From positions 62,001-126,000 of the forward strand of contig NZ_AVCS01000008.1 of assembly GCF_000498495.1 (NCBI RefSeq): 64,000 nt of DNA, written 5' to 3'. Position numbers and translations under genes: made by a program. This document shows, piece by piece, positions 1 to 9,475 of this stretch; within the stretch, counting starts at the first letter, position 1, and the number at the start of each line of letters is the position of its first letter. The stretch is from Flavobacterium enshiense DK69. Its GTDB lineage: Bacteria > Bacteroidota > Bacteroidia > Flavobacteriales > Flavobacteriaceae. The notes under the pieces were generated by a model that saw nothing but the letters and a program-made list of their open reading frames with translations, made no database searches and was not told where the DNA came from.

Positions 1-2409
1 ATCATAACGGTAGAATGGAAGTCTTGGAGCATAAGTTGCACCAGTAGCAGTAGCATTACAGTCGAAAGCAGCTCCTTGATCATCAAATACTGCATTCAAA
101 TTAGAAGAGGTAGCTGCACATCCCGAGGTTGGCCCGTCAAAAGCAACTACTTCAATTAGATTAGAGTTTGGTTTTACTAATCCGAAAGATACCTGGTTTG
201 TTTGCGCTGCCGTACTAACTACTTTTAACTTTGAAGAAGAAACGGTAAAATTGTCGGTAATGGCAGGGAAAGTATAACCTGACCATGTTGCAGTCATCGT
301 TTGAGCAGGGCTGAAAGTTTTTACGTAATCCGTACAAACAGATGTTACAGAATATCCGATTGCAATGGGTTTCATGTTTACGTTAAAGAAAATGTTTCCA
401 GATGCTTTAACCATAATTCTACAGTTTGTAGCAGCAATGTTTGGAACTGTGATATTTGCTGAACCGTTATTAGGAATGTTTGTCGCTAAAGTAGTTGAGA
501 ATGTTTGTCCACCATCTGTAGATAGTAAGATGTCTACATTGGCACCACCGTTAATTGAATTAGTATTGTTTACGGCCCATGTAATTGTTTGTGTTGATCC
601 TTGTGCCCATGAAATATTGTTTGTTTTCTGAGAGGTAACAAAAAATGGCCCTTTAGTGTCATCTACGGTAACTACCATATCGTCAAAACTGGTTTGTGCC
701 ACTTTTGCAGGAGATGCAACATAGGCTGCATTGTCTCTAACGGTTAGTCTGAAGTTTAAGGTTCTGGCAACAGAACTTAACGCTTCAACATTGACTTCTG
801 AACCTCGAGTAATAGTTGAACCGGTTAGTACAGTACTCATAACAGGTAAATAACGAAACGGAGAACTTGAAGGAGCATAATCTCTAAAGTTAGGTCCTGT
901 GGCTTTTGTTGAAGAAGCTGTAGAAGCAGAACCGGTTTGTGTTGAACCCATGATGTCGATTTGTTCCCACATATACGTTAAGGCATCACCTGCATTAGCA
1001 TCTGTTGCCGACCCAGTTAGCTTAAACGGGGTGCTTCTCGGAATAGTATAATCTACACCTGCGTTGGCTACTGGTGTAGCATTGGTTGTTGAAATTGATG
1101 CTAAAGTCGGACACGATTTTCCGGCTAAATTTGTCTGAATCTGAACAATCGATACACCGTGGAAAGCATCAAGAGAGTGGGGAGCAACGTTTAGTCCTTG
1201 GGTAACACCTGCATAGCCCATGATGGATATCCCGGAAGCTACTTCTACTTGAACAGTACTGCCTTCGTATGCATGTGAGAAAGTGTGTCTGGCTCCTAAC
1301 TGGTGACCTACTTCGTGAACAACAAAGTCGATATCGAAATTGTCACCTTGAGGGATGTCGTCAGCCGGTGAAGTATATCCGCTTCCCTTATTTTTGTCTG
1401 CAGTATCATCTGTGTCATCTACACAAACGCATCCGATACAGCCTGCATTTCCACCGCCGCCGGATGCACCAAATAAGTGACCGATGTCATATGCGGCATT
1501 GTTATTTGCTAATGAAGAGAATACTCCTGTTAGTTTAGTACTTAAAGTGTTTTGTAATTGGGTATTCCAAGCTCCTGCAGCTCCAGTTGCGGCATCTGAA
1601 TACGGGTCGGTTGCAGGGTTATAGTAAAATACGTTGGTAGACTGAGAAATTAGGTTTAAGTGTAATCCTAAGTCTTTCTCATATACCCCGTTACAACGAG
1701 TCAATGTGTTGTTGATAGCAGCTAAAACTAAATTCGCCTGTGCAGCACTCGTTGCTCCGAAATAATTAGAATATTCACCGGTAACTGATTGTGCTAATCT
1801 CATGGTGCGCAACTTTCCGTCACTTAATCTTCCTGCAACGTTTTGTACTTTTGGATTAATCTCTGCGAACATTTCATTGTCCTTTGCAGAACAAGCCCAA
1901 GGCAAACTTCCTTTGTCTCTTTGCGATTTGAAAACCGCATATATTCTATGATCTTGAGAATAAGGCTCAATAAATTCATTAGGTTTGTCGGTTCTGAAAA
2001 CCATTGTCTGAATTCCTTGTGGAGAAATACTTAGTTTTAAAGTGGCATATTTATCCGTGATCCCTTTACCTGAATAAGCTCTGATTTCTGGGAATTGTGC
2101 TTGAAGATCTGCTTCGAAGTTAGAAGCTTCATACATTTCAAATTGCTCTAACCCACCATTAACATTAGGTAAAGTAATGATTACTTTTTGGCCTGATACT
2201 CTGTTTTGGGTTGCTAGCAATGTTTGTTTAATATGATCTAAGTTTAGTTCATATAAATCAAATTGCTTTGGGAACGAAAGGCGAGCAACTCCCTTATCTG
2301 TAGTGAGTTTACCGCTATCTCCTTTGTAGGAGGACCAGAACTTGTCGTTTTGCGCGTATCCGTTGGATATTGCAAAAGCAGCAATGGCTAGGAGTAAAAT
2401 TTTTTTCAT
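1..2409 (-). CDS. Reprolysin-like zinc metalloprotease, secreted; 3' end outside window
   Basis: This reading frame starts at an ATG at 2409 and stays open for 803 codons to base 1, so the C-terminus is missing. It begins with a signal peptide (MKKILLLAIAAFAISNGYAQ) and is followed by a propeptide-like region. The catalytic domain has the zincin motif HEVGHQLGARH, a downstream IMGYAG Met-turn and a cysteine cluster (GCIGCVCVDD). After the protease come PKD/Ig-like segments. It is a close paralogue of the gene at 3111-6470 over the whole visible length and should end in a T9SS type A sorting domain like that protein. It probably degrades extracellular protein. The family call is firm; the substrate is unknown. 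Confidence 0.9.
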   Translation of the reverse strand, partial: MKKILLLAIAAFAISNGYAQNDKFWSSYKGDSGKLTTDKGVARLSFPKQFDLYELNLDHIKQTLLATQNRVSGQKVIITLPNVNGGLEQFEMYEASNFEADLQAQFPEIRAYSGKGITDKYATLKLSISPQGIQTMVFRTDKPNEFIEPYSQDHRIYAVFKSQRDKGSLPWACSAKDNEMFAEINPKVQNVAGRLSDGKLRTMRLAQSVTGEYSNYFGATSAAQANLVLAAINNTLTRCNGVYEKDLGLHLNLISQSTNVFYYNPATDPYSDAATGAAGAWNTQLQNTLSTKLTGVFSSLANNNAAYDIGHLFGASGGGGNAGCIGCVCVDDTDDTADKNKGSGYTSPADDIPQGDNFDIDFVVHEVGHQLGARHTFSHAYEGSTVQVEVASGISIMGYAGVTQGLNVAPHSLDAFHGVSIVQIQTNLAGKSCPTLASISTTNATPVANAGVDYTIPRSTPFKLTGSATDANAGDALTYMWEQIDIMGSTQTGSASTASSTKATGPNFRDYAPSSSPFRYLPVMSTVLTGSTITRGSEVNVEALSSVARTLNFRLTVRDNAAYVASPAKVAQTSFDDMVVTVDDTKGPFFVTSQKTNNISWAQGSTQTITWAVNNTNSINGGANVDILLSTDGGQTFSTTLATNIPNNGSANITVPNIAATNCRIMVKASGNIFFNVNMKPIAIGYSVTSVCTDYVKTFSPAQTMTATWSGYTFPAITDNFTVSSSKLKVVSTAAQTNQVSFGLVKPNSNLIEVVAFDGPTSGCAATSSNLNAVFDDQGAAFDCNATATGATYAPRLPFYRYD

Positions 2410-2439
2410 TTTGTTTTTTATGTATTGTTAAGTTTATGA

Positions 2440-2469
2440 CAAAATTATGGCTTCTTTATAAAAACTCAA
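2440..2469 (-). promoter_or_regulatory. Bacteroidetes-type promoter of the first metalloprotease
   Basis: On the minus strand TTG (2467-2469), a 19-base spacer and TAATTTTG (2440-2447) match the Bacteroidetes -33/-7 consensus TTG-N19-TAnnTTTG. The start codon is about 30 bases downstream. This is the best match to the consensus seen in the window. Confidence 0.7.
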
Positions 2470-2560
2470 ATATTAATAAGTTAAATAAAGAAAGTTATCA
2501 ATATTTATAACTTTTTTTTGCGAAATTGATAATTTTAAAGTAAGTTTTTTTTTACTTAAT

Positions 2561-2788
2561 TTATGTTTTACTTTTCCGTCTCCTTACTGAACGATTACCA
2601 TGGAAAACCCTACCTATATTGTTAGGTTTAATATTTTGGTTAAAGAGTTCTGAATTTTGATTTTTTTTAAAAACGAACCGAGCTCTAATATCACGAACCT
2701 CTATTTTAACATTGTTTCCTGTATAGAATCTGAATTGTGCATTGAGGTTTCCATTGTTAGGATGCGGATACGAAGAAAAGTCTTCCAT
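2561..2788 (-). pseudogene. Relic of a T9SS type A sorting domain (metalloprotease copy)
   Basis: The translated segment follows the last ~75 residues of the intact protease at 3111-6470 almost position by position: YPHPNNGNLNAQF against YPNPNNGNFNVQF, NNVKIEVRDI against NNIKINVYDI, and SELFNQNIKPNN against GFFNQNIQLNN. After NN the frame is lost and the terminal KRIVIK sequence is not preserved. No protease body precedes it: the 320 bases up to 3111 contain only stops and a terminator. It therefore looks like the tail of another tandem copy, left after deletion or recombination. It is unlikely to be expressed. Confidence 0.7.
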
Positions 2789-3070
2789 GCTAAAGCTTTC
2801 GGGAGCTTATGTTTAAGGTAATCTCAAGTATCTGTCTGTTGATAATAAGATGTCAGCAGACTCATGTATGAAATTTAATTAATGTCGTTTCAGGCTCAAG
2901 TTATGGTTTGCGGAGTGTAATGTGCTCATGAAACTGTTGTAGTGCTTTGTGATGTTGCGTTTAATGTTTTTTGTGTCGTAAGCCGTGACAACAATATTAC
3001 TAAATCGGTTTGCTTCAATTGGGTGCCTGCCTCATGGACAGTGTAATTCGCTTAATTAAAAGAATAAAAA

Positions 3071-3090
3071 AAGCGCCAGAATTGGCGCTT
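3071..3090 (-). terminator. Rho-independent terminator after the second metalloprotease
   Basis: An 8-bp perfect stem AAGCGCCA/TGGCGCTT with a 4-base loop is flanked by A and T tracts, 20 bases after the stop of the 3111-6470 gene. It also separates that gene from the sorting-domain relic. Confidence 0.85.
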
Positions 3091-3110
3091 TTTTATTAGA
3101 ATGTGGTTTG

Positions 3111-6100
3111 TTACTTTATTACGATACGTTTTGTCGTTTGCTTGTCTCCGTCCAATACAGTAATTAAATAAACACCGGTTTGTGCATTGTTTAGTTGAAT
3201 GTTTTGGTTGAAGAAGCCGCTGTTTTGATAAGATTTTTCGAAAATTATTCTTCCGCTTATATCGTAGACATTAATCTTAATGTTGTTGCTTGAATTGGAT
3301 TCGAACTGAACATTAAAATTACCATTGTTTGGGTTAGGGTAAATGGTAAAATTCTTCAGATTGTTGTCTGCAACGCTTGCTGTTTGTACCGTACAGATGT
3401 TCAAACTCCAGCTGTTAATTGTTCCTGCATCGTTTGTAGCCTGATCGATTACTCTCAAAGTCCAGGTTCCTGTAGAATTTTGTCCATTAAATGCAGAAAG
3501 TGCTTGTGCAGGAATAACCGTTCCCGTAATTCCAGGACAGATCGGGGTAACTCCTGCGTCGTCAAAAGTTGCATTGATGTTTGCATTGGTTGCTTCGTTA
3601 TCACACGGTCTGCTGAATAATTGAACAACAGTTCCGGATGGACTTGTTAACCTTCCAACTGTATCACCAATCCAATCGTGGCTAGCATTCAATGTAATGT
3701 TTACATCGGCTATAGTTCCGCCATTTGCAATAACGATTGTGGAAGTTCCTGTTCCGTTATCAGGAATGGCAACTGGAACGTTTGTAGAATTGGTTGTAGC
3801 ACATGATAAAACGCCGGTTTTAAATTTGAAAACAGGGCTATAAGTTCCGCTGCAGCCTGCGTTTTTAGGCATAACTCTCCAATAATAATTAGTGGCTTCT
3901 GACAATCCTGATAAACTGTAAGAAGTTGTTGTTGTGTTTCCTGAACTGATAATGTTTGTGAAAGCAAGATCTGTGGCAACCTGAACATCATATGATGAAG
4001 CATTGGTGTTTGCTGCCCAAGTCAGATTTAAATTCAAGCTTTGTCCAACAGCATTATTAGCAGGCGCATTTAATGTCATTGCTGGAAAAGTTGAATTTAA
4101 TAAATCCAAATAATAAGAAACCTTTTTGCTTGTAGCTCCTGAAGTTGCAGTTACAATTATATTGCTAATGCCAACAGGGCTTCCAGAAGTGTTGCTAACG
4201 GTCATGGTAACGGTGCCGTTTGTACTGCTCATAGTTGTTGGAGAGAAGGTAACCGTTGATCCTGTTGGCTTTCCGGCAGAAGTAAATGTTGTTGTTCCGC
4301 TGAAACCACCAAATGCCTTGTAATCAATAGTGTAAGAGACGCTTGAACCTTTACAAGCAGATTTAAATTGCTGGCCGGCTACACCGTTGAATGCAACCGA
4401 AAAAGATGAAGTAGGAGCTGCAATTGTAAAGTTTACGTTTGAGATGTCAAAGAAAATGTGGTTATTTCCTCTAACCATGATTCGATTTGTTGTTCCTATG
4501 TTATTTGGAACAGTTATCGTTTCTGTCCCGTCATTCGGAACTTTGCTTGCCAATAAAATAGAGTAAGTATTTCCTCCGTCAGTAGATAAATAAATGTCAA
4601 CATAATTACAGTTTATTCCGTTAGCAGTGGTTCCTGAAACATTCCATGTAACATTTTGATTAGTTCCTACTGCCCATGAAAGAGCTGCATTAGGAGCGGT
4701 AACCGCGAAAGGTCCGGCAGCTGAGCTAACGGTAACTCTCATGTCGTCATAGCTTGTTTGTCCCACTGTAATTGGTGCGGAAGAGCTGTAAGGAGCATTA
4801 TCTCTTACTGTTAATCGGAAATTCAGGGTTCTCGCAACAGAGCTTAACGCTTCAACAAGAATTCCGTCGTTTCCAGTTCCTGTAGTAGTTGTTCTATTGG
4901 CGATAATACTTGGCAAAGTAGGCATATATCTGAATGGTGAAACTGTCGGGTTCCATGATCTCCAGTTTGGCCCGCTAGTTTTGGTTGCGCTGGCTACGCT
5001 ATTGCCAGCAGTTAGAGAGCCAGCATCATCATTTTGTTCCCAGCAGTAAGTTAAGGCGTCACCCGCATTTGCATCGGTAGCCGAACCTGTAAGGATAAAA
5101 GGGGTGCTTTTCGGAATCGTGTAATCAGGACCGGCATTAGCAACAGGTGTGGCATTATTTCCTGCCAATGAAGTTGTTACCGGACAGGATTTGCCTGCCA
5201 GGTTTGCCTGAATCTGAGCAATGGATGCTTGATGGTAAATTGCTATTGAATGCGGAGCAACATCTTGATCTGTAATTCCGGCATATCCCATGATAGTTAC
5301 CCCTGAGCCTACTTCCTTATTTACTCCGGCACCTTCGTTGTCGACTGAAAAAGTATGATTGCCTCCTAATTGGTGTCCAACTTCATGTACTACATAATCA
5401 ATGTCAAAGTTGTCTCCCATTGGTACACCATCAGCTGGTGAAGTGATTCCGGCGCCTTTGTTCTGGTCTGAGGTGCTGTCGGTGTCATCAACGCACACAC
5501 ATCCAATACAGCCCGCATTTCCACCGCCACCGCTTGCTCCGAACATGTGACCAATATCATAAGCAGCATTATTCGCTGCTAAAGAAGTTGAAGGACCGGT
5601 AAGATTGTTACTCAAAGTGTTTTGCAATTGAGCATTCCATTGGCCTAAGTTGGCAGAATATGGGTCTGTTGACGGATTACAGTAAATAACGTTTGTAGTG
5701 CTGGCAACAAGGTTAAGGTGTAAAGCTAAATCTTTCTCGTAAACTCCGTTGCAACGTGAAAGGGTTGCGTTGAAAGCGGCAAGTACTATAGCTTTATCAG
5801 CATCGTTTCCTGCAGTGCTTGCTCCAAAATAAGCGGCATATTCTCCATTACAGGATTGAGCCAAACGCATCGTTTTTAATTGTCCGGCACTTGATTTATT
5901 GGTGTTTGGAATTTGTTTGTCAATGCTGGTCATCATGCCATGATCATCTGTGGAGCAAGTCCATGATAATCGTCCTCTTTCTCTTTCAGAATTGAAAACG
6001 GCGTAGGTTTTTCCGTCAACAGAATAAGGTTCCATGAATTCATTTTCGTTGTCGGTTCTGAAAACCATTGTCTGGATTCCCTGTGGTGATATGCTCAGTT

Positions 6101-6470
6101 TTATAGTGGCATATCTGTCAGTAATTCCTTTTCCTGAAAAAGCTCTGATTTGCGGATACTTTGCCTGTAAATCCTGTTCGAAATTTGAGGCTTCATACAT
6201 TTCAAATTGCTCCAGTTCTCCTTTGGTGTTGGGCAATGAAATAATGACAGAATGTTTTGACGATTTATCAACAACAGAAAATAAAGCTTCCCTAACAGTG
6301 GAAATGTTTAAATCGTATAAGTCAAACTTTTTTGGGAAAGAGAGCCTTTTTACGTTTTTGGAAGCCTCGATTTTTTCACCCGAACTGCGTTTCCACGCAT
6401 TGTCGGTCTGTGCTTCTGCAGAGAGGGTCCCCATAAAAGCAACGAGCGAACAAAGTAAAATTCTTTTCAT
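3111..6470 (-). CDS. Reprolysin-like zinc metalloprotease, T9SS type A cargo
   Basis: This 1119-residue secreted protease has a signal peptide at 1-20, a propeptide-like region to about 200 and a reprolysin-type catalytic domain. The zinc site HEVGHQLGGNH lies at 362-372 and the Met-turn IMGY near 394. Then follow a PKD/REJ-like segment (about 442-600), further Ig-like segments, a fibronectin III domain (about 805-890) and a proprotein-convertase P domain (about 895-1035). A T9SS type A sorting domain (about 1042-1119: YPNPNNGNF, YDISGRI, basic KRIVIK end) closes it. T9SS cargo of this type is exported across the outer membrane and its C-terminal domain cleaved. It is the upstream member of a tandem duplication with the gene at 1-2409. 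Confidence 0.93.
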   Translation of the reverse strand: MKRILLCSLVAFMGTLSAEAQTDNAWKRSSGEKIEASKNVKRLSFPKKFDLYDLNISTVREALFSVVDKSSKHSVIISLPNTKGELEQFEMYEASNFEQDLQAKYPQIRAFSGKGITDRYATIKLSISPQGIQTMVFRTDNENEFMEPYSVDGKTYAVFNSERERGRLSWTCSTDDHGMMTSIDKQIPNTNKSSAGQLKTMRLAQSCNGEYAAYFGASTAGNDADKAIVLAAFNATLSRCNGVYEKDLALHLNLVASTTNVIYCNPSTDPYSANLGQWNAQLQNTLSNNLTGPSTSLAANNAAYDIGHMFGASGGGGNAGCIGCVCVDDTDSTSDQNKGAGITSPADGVPMGDNFDIDYVVHEVGHQLGGNHTFSVDNEGAGVNKEVGSGVTIMGYAGITDQDVAPHSIAIYHQASIAQIQANLAGKSCPVTTSLAGNNATPVANAGPDYTIPKSTPFILTGSATDANAGDALTYCWEQNDDAGSLTAGNSVASATKTSGPNWRSWNPTVSPFRYMPTLPSIIANRTTTTGTGNDGILVEALSSVARTLNFRLTVRDNAPYSSSAPITVGQTSYDDMRVTVSSAAGPFAVTAPNAALSWAVGTNQNVTWNVSGTTANGINCNYVDIYLSTDGGNTYSILLASKVPNDGTETITVPNNIGTTNRIMVRGNNHIFFDISNVNFTIAAPTSSFSVAFNGVAGQQFKSACKGSSVSYTIDYKAFGGFSGTTTFTSAGKPTGSTVTFSPTTMSSTNGTVTMTVSNTSGSPVGISNIIVTATSGATSKKVSYYLDLLNSTFPAMTLNAPANNAVGQSLNLNLTWAANTNASSYDVQVATDLAFTNIISSGNTTTTSYSLSGLSEATNYYWRVMPKNAGCSGTYSPVFKFKTGVLSCATTNSTNVPVAIPDNGTGTSTIVIANGGTIADVNITLNASHDWIGDTVGRLTSPSGTVVQLFSRPCDNEATNANINATFDDAGVTPICPGITGTVIPAQALSAFNGQNSTGTWTLRVIDQATNDAGTINSWSLNICTVQTASVADNNLKNFTIYPNPNNGNFNVQFESNSSNNIKINVYDISGRIIFEKSYQNSGFFNQNIQLNNAQTGVYLITVLDGDKQTTKRIVIK

Positions 6471-6498
6471 TTTTTAAGTTAGATTGTTAGTTTAGGCC

Positions 6499-6531
6499 CA
6501 AAAATACATTTATTTTTTATTTTTTTAACAA
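6499..6531 (-). promoter_or_regulatory. Promoter of the second metalloprotease
   Basis: On the minus strand TATTTTTG (6499-6506) fits the TAnnTTTG -7 element. A TTG sits 22 bases upstream (6529-6531), at the long end of the accepted spacing. The start codon is about 30 bases downstream, as for the paralogue. Confidence 0.5.
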
Positions 6532-6598
6532 AAATGGCATTCTTTTTTGGTTACAATGAATTGGGAGTCAGAAAATAAAAACAATCGGGTATCTTATT

Positions 6599-6627
6599 TT
6601 GAAATAGAATTACAATAATTACCTTTG
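6599..6627 (+). promoter_or_regulatory. Promoter of ribF
   Basis: TTG (6599-6601), an 18-base spacer and TACCTTTG (6620-6627) match the Bacteroidetes consensus. The upstream candidate TTG start at 6625 lies inside this -7 element, so translation should begin later, at TTG 6643. Confidence 0.6.
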
Positions 6628-6642
6628 CGCAAACATCATCTA

Positions 6643-7578
6643 TTGAAAATAGTTTCATCCATACAGGAATTCAGTACATCGGCCGGAACCGTTGTTACTT
6701 TGGGTACTTTTGACGGCGTTCATATAGGGCATCAGAGTATATTGGATAAAGTAATATCTTCAAGTAAAAAATTGGGATGCGAAAGTTTAGTGCTTACTTT
6801 TTTTCCACACCCAAGAATGGTACTGCAGCATGATTCTGAAATTAAGCTATTAAACACCATAGAAGAAAAATCGCTTCTGCTTGAAAAAGCAGGAATCGAT
6901 AATCTGGTCATTCATCCTTTCGATCAGACTTTTTCACAACTCACAGCAGAAGAGTTTGTCAAGGATATATTGGTGAACCGATTTAGAGTCAAAAAAATTA
7001 TTATAGGGCATGACCATCGTTTTGGAAAAAACCGTACAGCTACTATTGATGACTTAATTCGATTCGGCATGGAATATGGCTTCGAAGTGGAACAGATATC
7101 TGCACAGGAAGTAGATGCTGTTTCGGTCAGTTCCACTAAAGTACGAACTGCTCTGGATGAGGGGAATGTTGCCTTGGCCAGTCAGTATTTGGGTTATGAT
7201 TACTTTTTTTCCGGAACGGTTGCCGAGGGCAGAAAACTCGGACGTACTATCGGGTATCCTACGGCAAACATCAAAATTGATGAAAGTTACAAGTTAATCC
7301 CTAGAAATGGCGTTTACATTGTTTCATCCGAAATCGGCGGTGAAAAGGTTTACGGTATGATGAATATAGGTATCAATCCGACCGTTGGCGGAACTGCCCA
7401 AAGTATTGAAGTGTATTTCTTTGATTTCGATCAGGATTTGTACGGTAAAAGGATAACAGTTACCGTTTATGAAAAAATCCGTGATGAACAGAAATTCGCT
7501 TCGGTAGATGAATTACGAATGCAATTGGGTAAAGACCAAGATGTTTCGTTTAAGTACATAGCAAACCGGTTTTCGTGA
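6643..7578 (+). CDS. ribF: Bifunctional riboflavin kinase / FAD synthetase
   Basis: RibF phosphorylates riboflavin to FMN and adenylates FMN to FAD in the cytoplasm. The N-terminal nucleotidyltransferase half shows TLGTFDGVHIGH, FFPHPR and IIGHDHRFG. The C-terminal flavokinase half shows EGRKLGRTIGYPTANI and the YGMMNIGINPT segment. From TTG 6643 the protein has 311 residues and begins MKIVSSIQ, like other flavobacterial RibF proteins. The longer frame from TTG 6625 overlaps the -7 promoter element and is rejected. The stop overlaps the next start by one base, so it is probably co-transcribed with the HTTM gene. Whole-family match, high certainty. Confidence 0.95.
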   Translation: MKIVSSIQEFSTSAGTVVTLGTFDGVHIGHQSILDKVISSSKKLGCESLVLTFFPHPRMVLQHDSEIKLLNTIEEKSLLLEKAGIDNLVIHPFDQTFSQLTAEEFVKDILVNRFRVKKIIIGHDHRFGKNRTATIDDLIRFGMEYGFEVEQISAQEVDAVSVSSTKVRTALDEGNVALASQYLGYDYFFSGTVAEGRKLGRTIGYPTANIKIDESYKLIPRNGVYIVSSEIGGEKVYGMMNIGINPTVGGTAQSIEVYFFDFDQDLYGKRITVTVYEKIRDEQKFASVDELRMQLGKDQDVSFKYIANRFS

Positions 7579-8897
7579 TGACTTCCCGATTGTTCAAATC
7601 CATAGATAATGCCCCGTTAATTGTTTTCCGTATTTTCTTCGGATTATTGTTTGCGTGCGAAACTTTTGGCGCTATTTTAACCGGATGGGTAAGGGCTAAT
7701 TTCATTCGTCCCGAATTTACATTTTCACATATTGGCATGGATTGGCTGCAGCCGTTACCTGGATATGGAATGTATTTCTATTTTGGTATCATGGGGTGTT
7801 TGTCTTTGGCTGTAATGCTGGGGTATAAATACCGTTACAGTCTTGGTTTGCTTACGCTGTTTTGGGCCGGAGCCTATTTTATGCAGAAAACGTCCTACAA
7901 CAATCACTACTATCTGTTGTTGCTTATCTCTTTTATTATGCTTTTTCTTCCGGCCAACCGATATGCTTCTCTCGATGTGAAGCAAAATCCCGGACTGGAA
8001 AAATTCTCCATGCCCGCCTGGTGCTCCTGGGTACTGGTTTTTCAGGTAGCGATAGTTTATTTTTTTGCGACTGCTGCCAAATTATATCCGGATTGGCTTG
8101 ACGGGACATATACAGGACTTTTGTTTTCTGAAATCAATACCCTTCCACTGATAGAAAAACTGTTTCGTAATCCTGGTTTCCATATTTTCATTGCTTATGC
8201 CGGAATTGCCTTCGACGGGTTAATCGTTCCCTTGCTGCTTTGGAAACGGACAAGAACCTTAGCGCTTATTGCTTCTTTTCTGTTTCATCTTTTTAATTCC
8301 ATCTTCCTAAAAATTGGGATATTCCCTTATTTTGCTCTGAGTTTTGCTGTTTTTTTCTATCCGCCGGAAACTATCCGTGGTGTTTTTTTCAAACACAAGC
8401 CGGTTGTTGTTTCTGAAATTGAAGGTGGCAACCTTTTGGGGAGATCATTGTTTTATTTTTTCTTTATTCCTTATTTTATTGTTCAGTTGGCGTTGCCTAT
8501 TCGTCATTGGTTTATAAAAGGCGATGTTTTATGGACTGAAGAAGGTCATCGTTTGAGTTGGCGGATGATGTTGCGTGAACGAAGCGGCACAATTAATTTC
8601 CGGGTTATCGATAAGAAAACTAAAAACCGCATTTTTTATCCGTTTGAAAGCCATTTGACACACAAGCAATTGGAAGGGGTGTCTACCAAGCCGGATATGA
8701 TTTGGCAAATGGCACAGCGCATTAAGTCGGAATTTCTGAAAAAAGGAATTCAGGTCAGTATTTATGCCGATTGCTACGTTTCGATTAACCGAAAAATCCC
8801 CCTAGCTCTAATAGATCCGAATGTTGATTTGGCGTCAGCTCCTTGGGATTACTTCCTCCATAATGACTGGATATTGCTTCCCAAAGGCGGCAAATAG
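7578..8897 (+). CDS. HTTM (vitamin-K-dependent gamma-carboxylase-like) membrane protein
   Basis: This 439-residue protein has several hydrophobic segments in its first 300 residues and a soluble C-terminal part. The N-terminal half matches the HTTM family: IVFRIFFGLLFACE at the start, the QKTSYNNHYYLLLL segment, and a YFFATAAKLYPDWL segment resembling the putative active region of gamma-carboxylases. Bacterial members are integral membrane proteins whose reaction is mostly unknown. The ATG at 7578 is preferred over the adjacent GTG at 7575; it overlaps the ribF stop by one base. The family is secure, the activity is not. Confidence 0.85.
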   Translation: MTSRLFKSIDNAPLIVFRIFFGLLFACETFGAILTGWVRANFIRPEFTFSHIGMDWLQPLPGYGMYFYFGIMGCLSLAVMLGYKYRYSLGLLTLFWAGAYFMQKTSYNNHYYLLLLISFIMLFLPANRYASLDVKQNPGLEKFSMPAWCSWVLVFQVAIVYFFATAAKLYPDWLDGTYTGLLFSEINTLPLIEKLFRNPGFHIFIAYAGIAFDGLIVPLLLWKRTRTLALIASFLFHLFNSIFLKIGIFPYFALSFAVFFYPPETIRGVFFKHKPVVVSEIEGGNLLGRSLFYFFFIPYFIVQLALPIRHWFIKGDVLWTEEGHRLSWRMMLRERSGTINFRVIDKKTKNRIFYPFESHLTHKQLEGVSTKPDMIWQMAQRIKSEFLKKGIQVSIYADCYVSINRKIPLALIDPNVDLASAPWDYFLHNDWILLPKGGK

Positions 8898-9010
8898 ATT
8901 AGGCTGTAATTTTTAAATTCGTATCGTAAATTTTTGTAACTTAGTAATTGGCTGAGAATTAAGTTTTTATGGTTTTCAGAACTTCTTTGTTTAACTAAAA
9001 ATTTACTATC

Positions 9011-9475
9011 ATGTTCAACAGAAAAGAATTTAAAAACGGGTTTATTATTTTCCTTGGAATCGGACTTTATTTTCTGGTAATGGAGATGTTAGGTCTGGCC
9101 GGTCATTTGTATTTGCGATTTTTTAATATTTTCATCGTTCTTTACGGTGCCAGCAGAACCATCAGAGCTAATTATGCTGAGGGGAAATACGAATACATGA
9201 ATAATTTCATGTCCAGTGTCTTAACATGTGCAATCGGGGTAGCTTTGAGTGTTTTTGGGTTGATGGTATATATCCATGCTCGCGGTGGTGAGGCCTATCT
9301 GGCTAACCTTTCCGATGGGTTTATATTCGCCGGAGGTAAAGCACGTATTAACGAATATTGCATTGGACTACTGTTTGAAGGTATTGCTTCTTCTCTCGTT
9401 GGTAGTTTATTGCTGATGCAATACTGGCATGGAAAAATTCCACACGCTCATCACAACGCTCACGATCAGTGGTAG
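9011..9475 (+). CDS. Small hypothetical membrane protein
   Basis: This 154-residue protein has about four hydrophobic segments (roughly 11-30, 34-48, 68-90, 118-138) and a histidine-rich tail (HAHHNAHDQW). No enzymatic motif is visible and I do not recognise the family. A likely promoter-containing gap of about 110 bases separates it from the HTTM gene. Its 3' end overlaps the convergent lpxH gene by 10 bases, so both proteins share those bases in different frames. Confidence 0.7.
   Translation: MFNRKEFKNGFIIFLGIGLYFLVMEMLGLAGHLYLRFFNIFIVLYGASRTIRANYAEGKYEYMNNFMSSVLTCAIGVALSVFGLMVYIHARGGEAYLANLSDGFIFAGGKARINEYCIGLLFEGIASSLVGSLLLMQYWHGKIPHAHHNAHDQW

Noticed and set aside
6034-6477. 147-residue plus-strand frame inside the metalloprotease
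   Set aside because: It is antisense to a well-supported gene and has no start context or domain.
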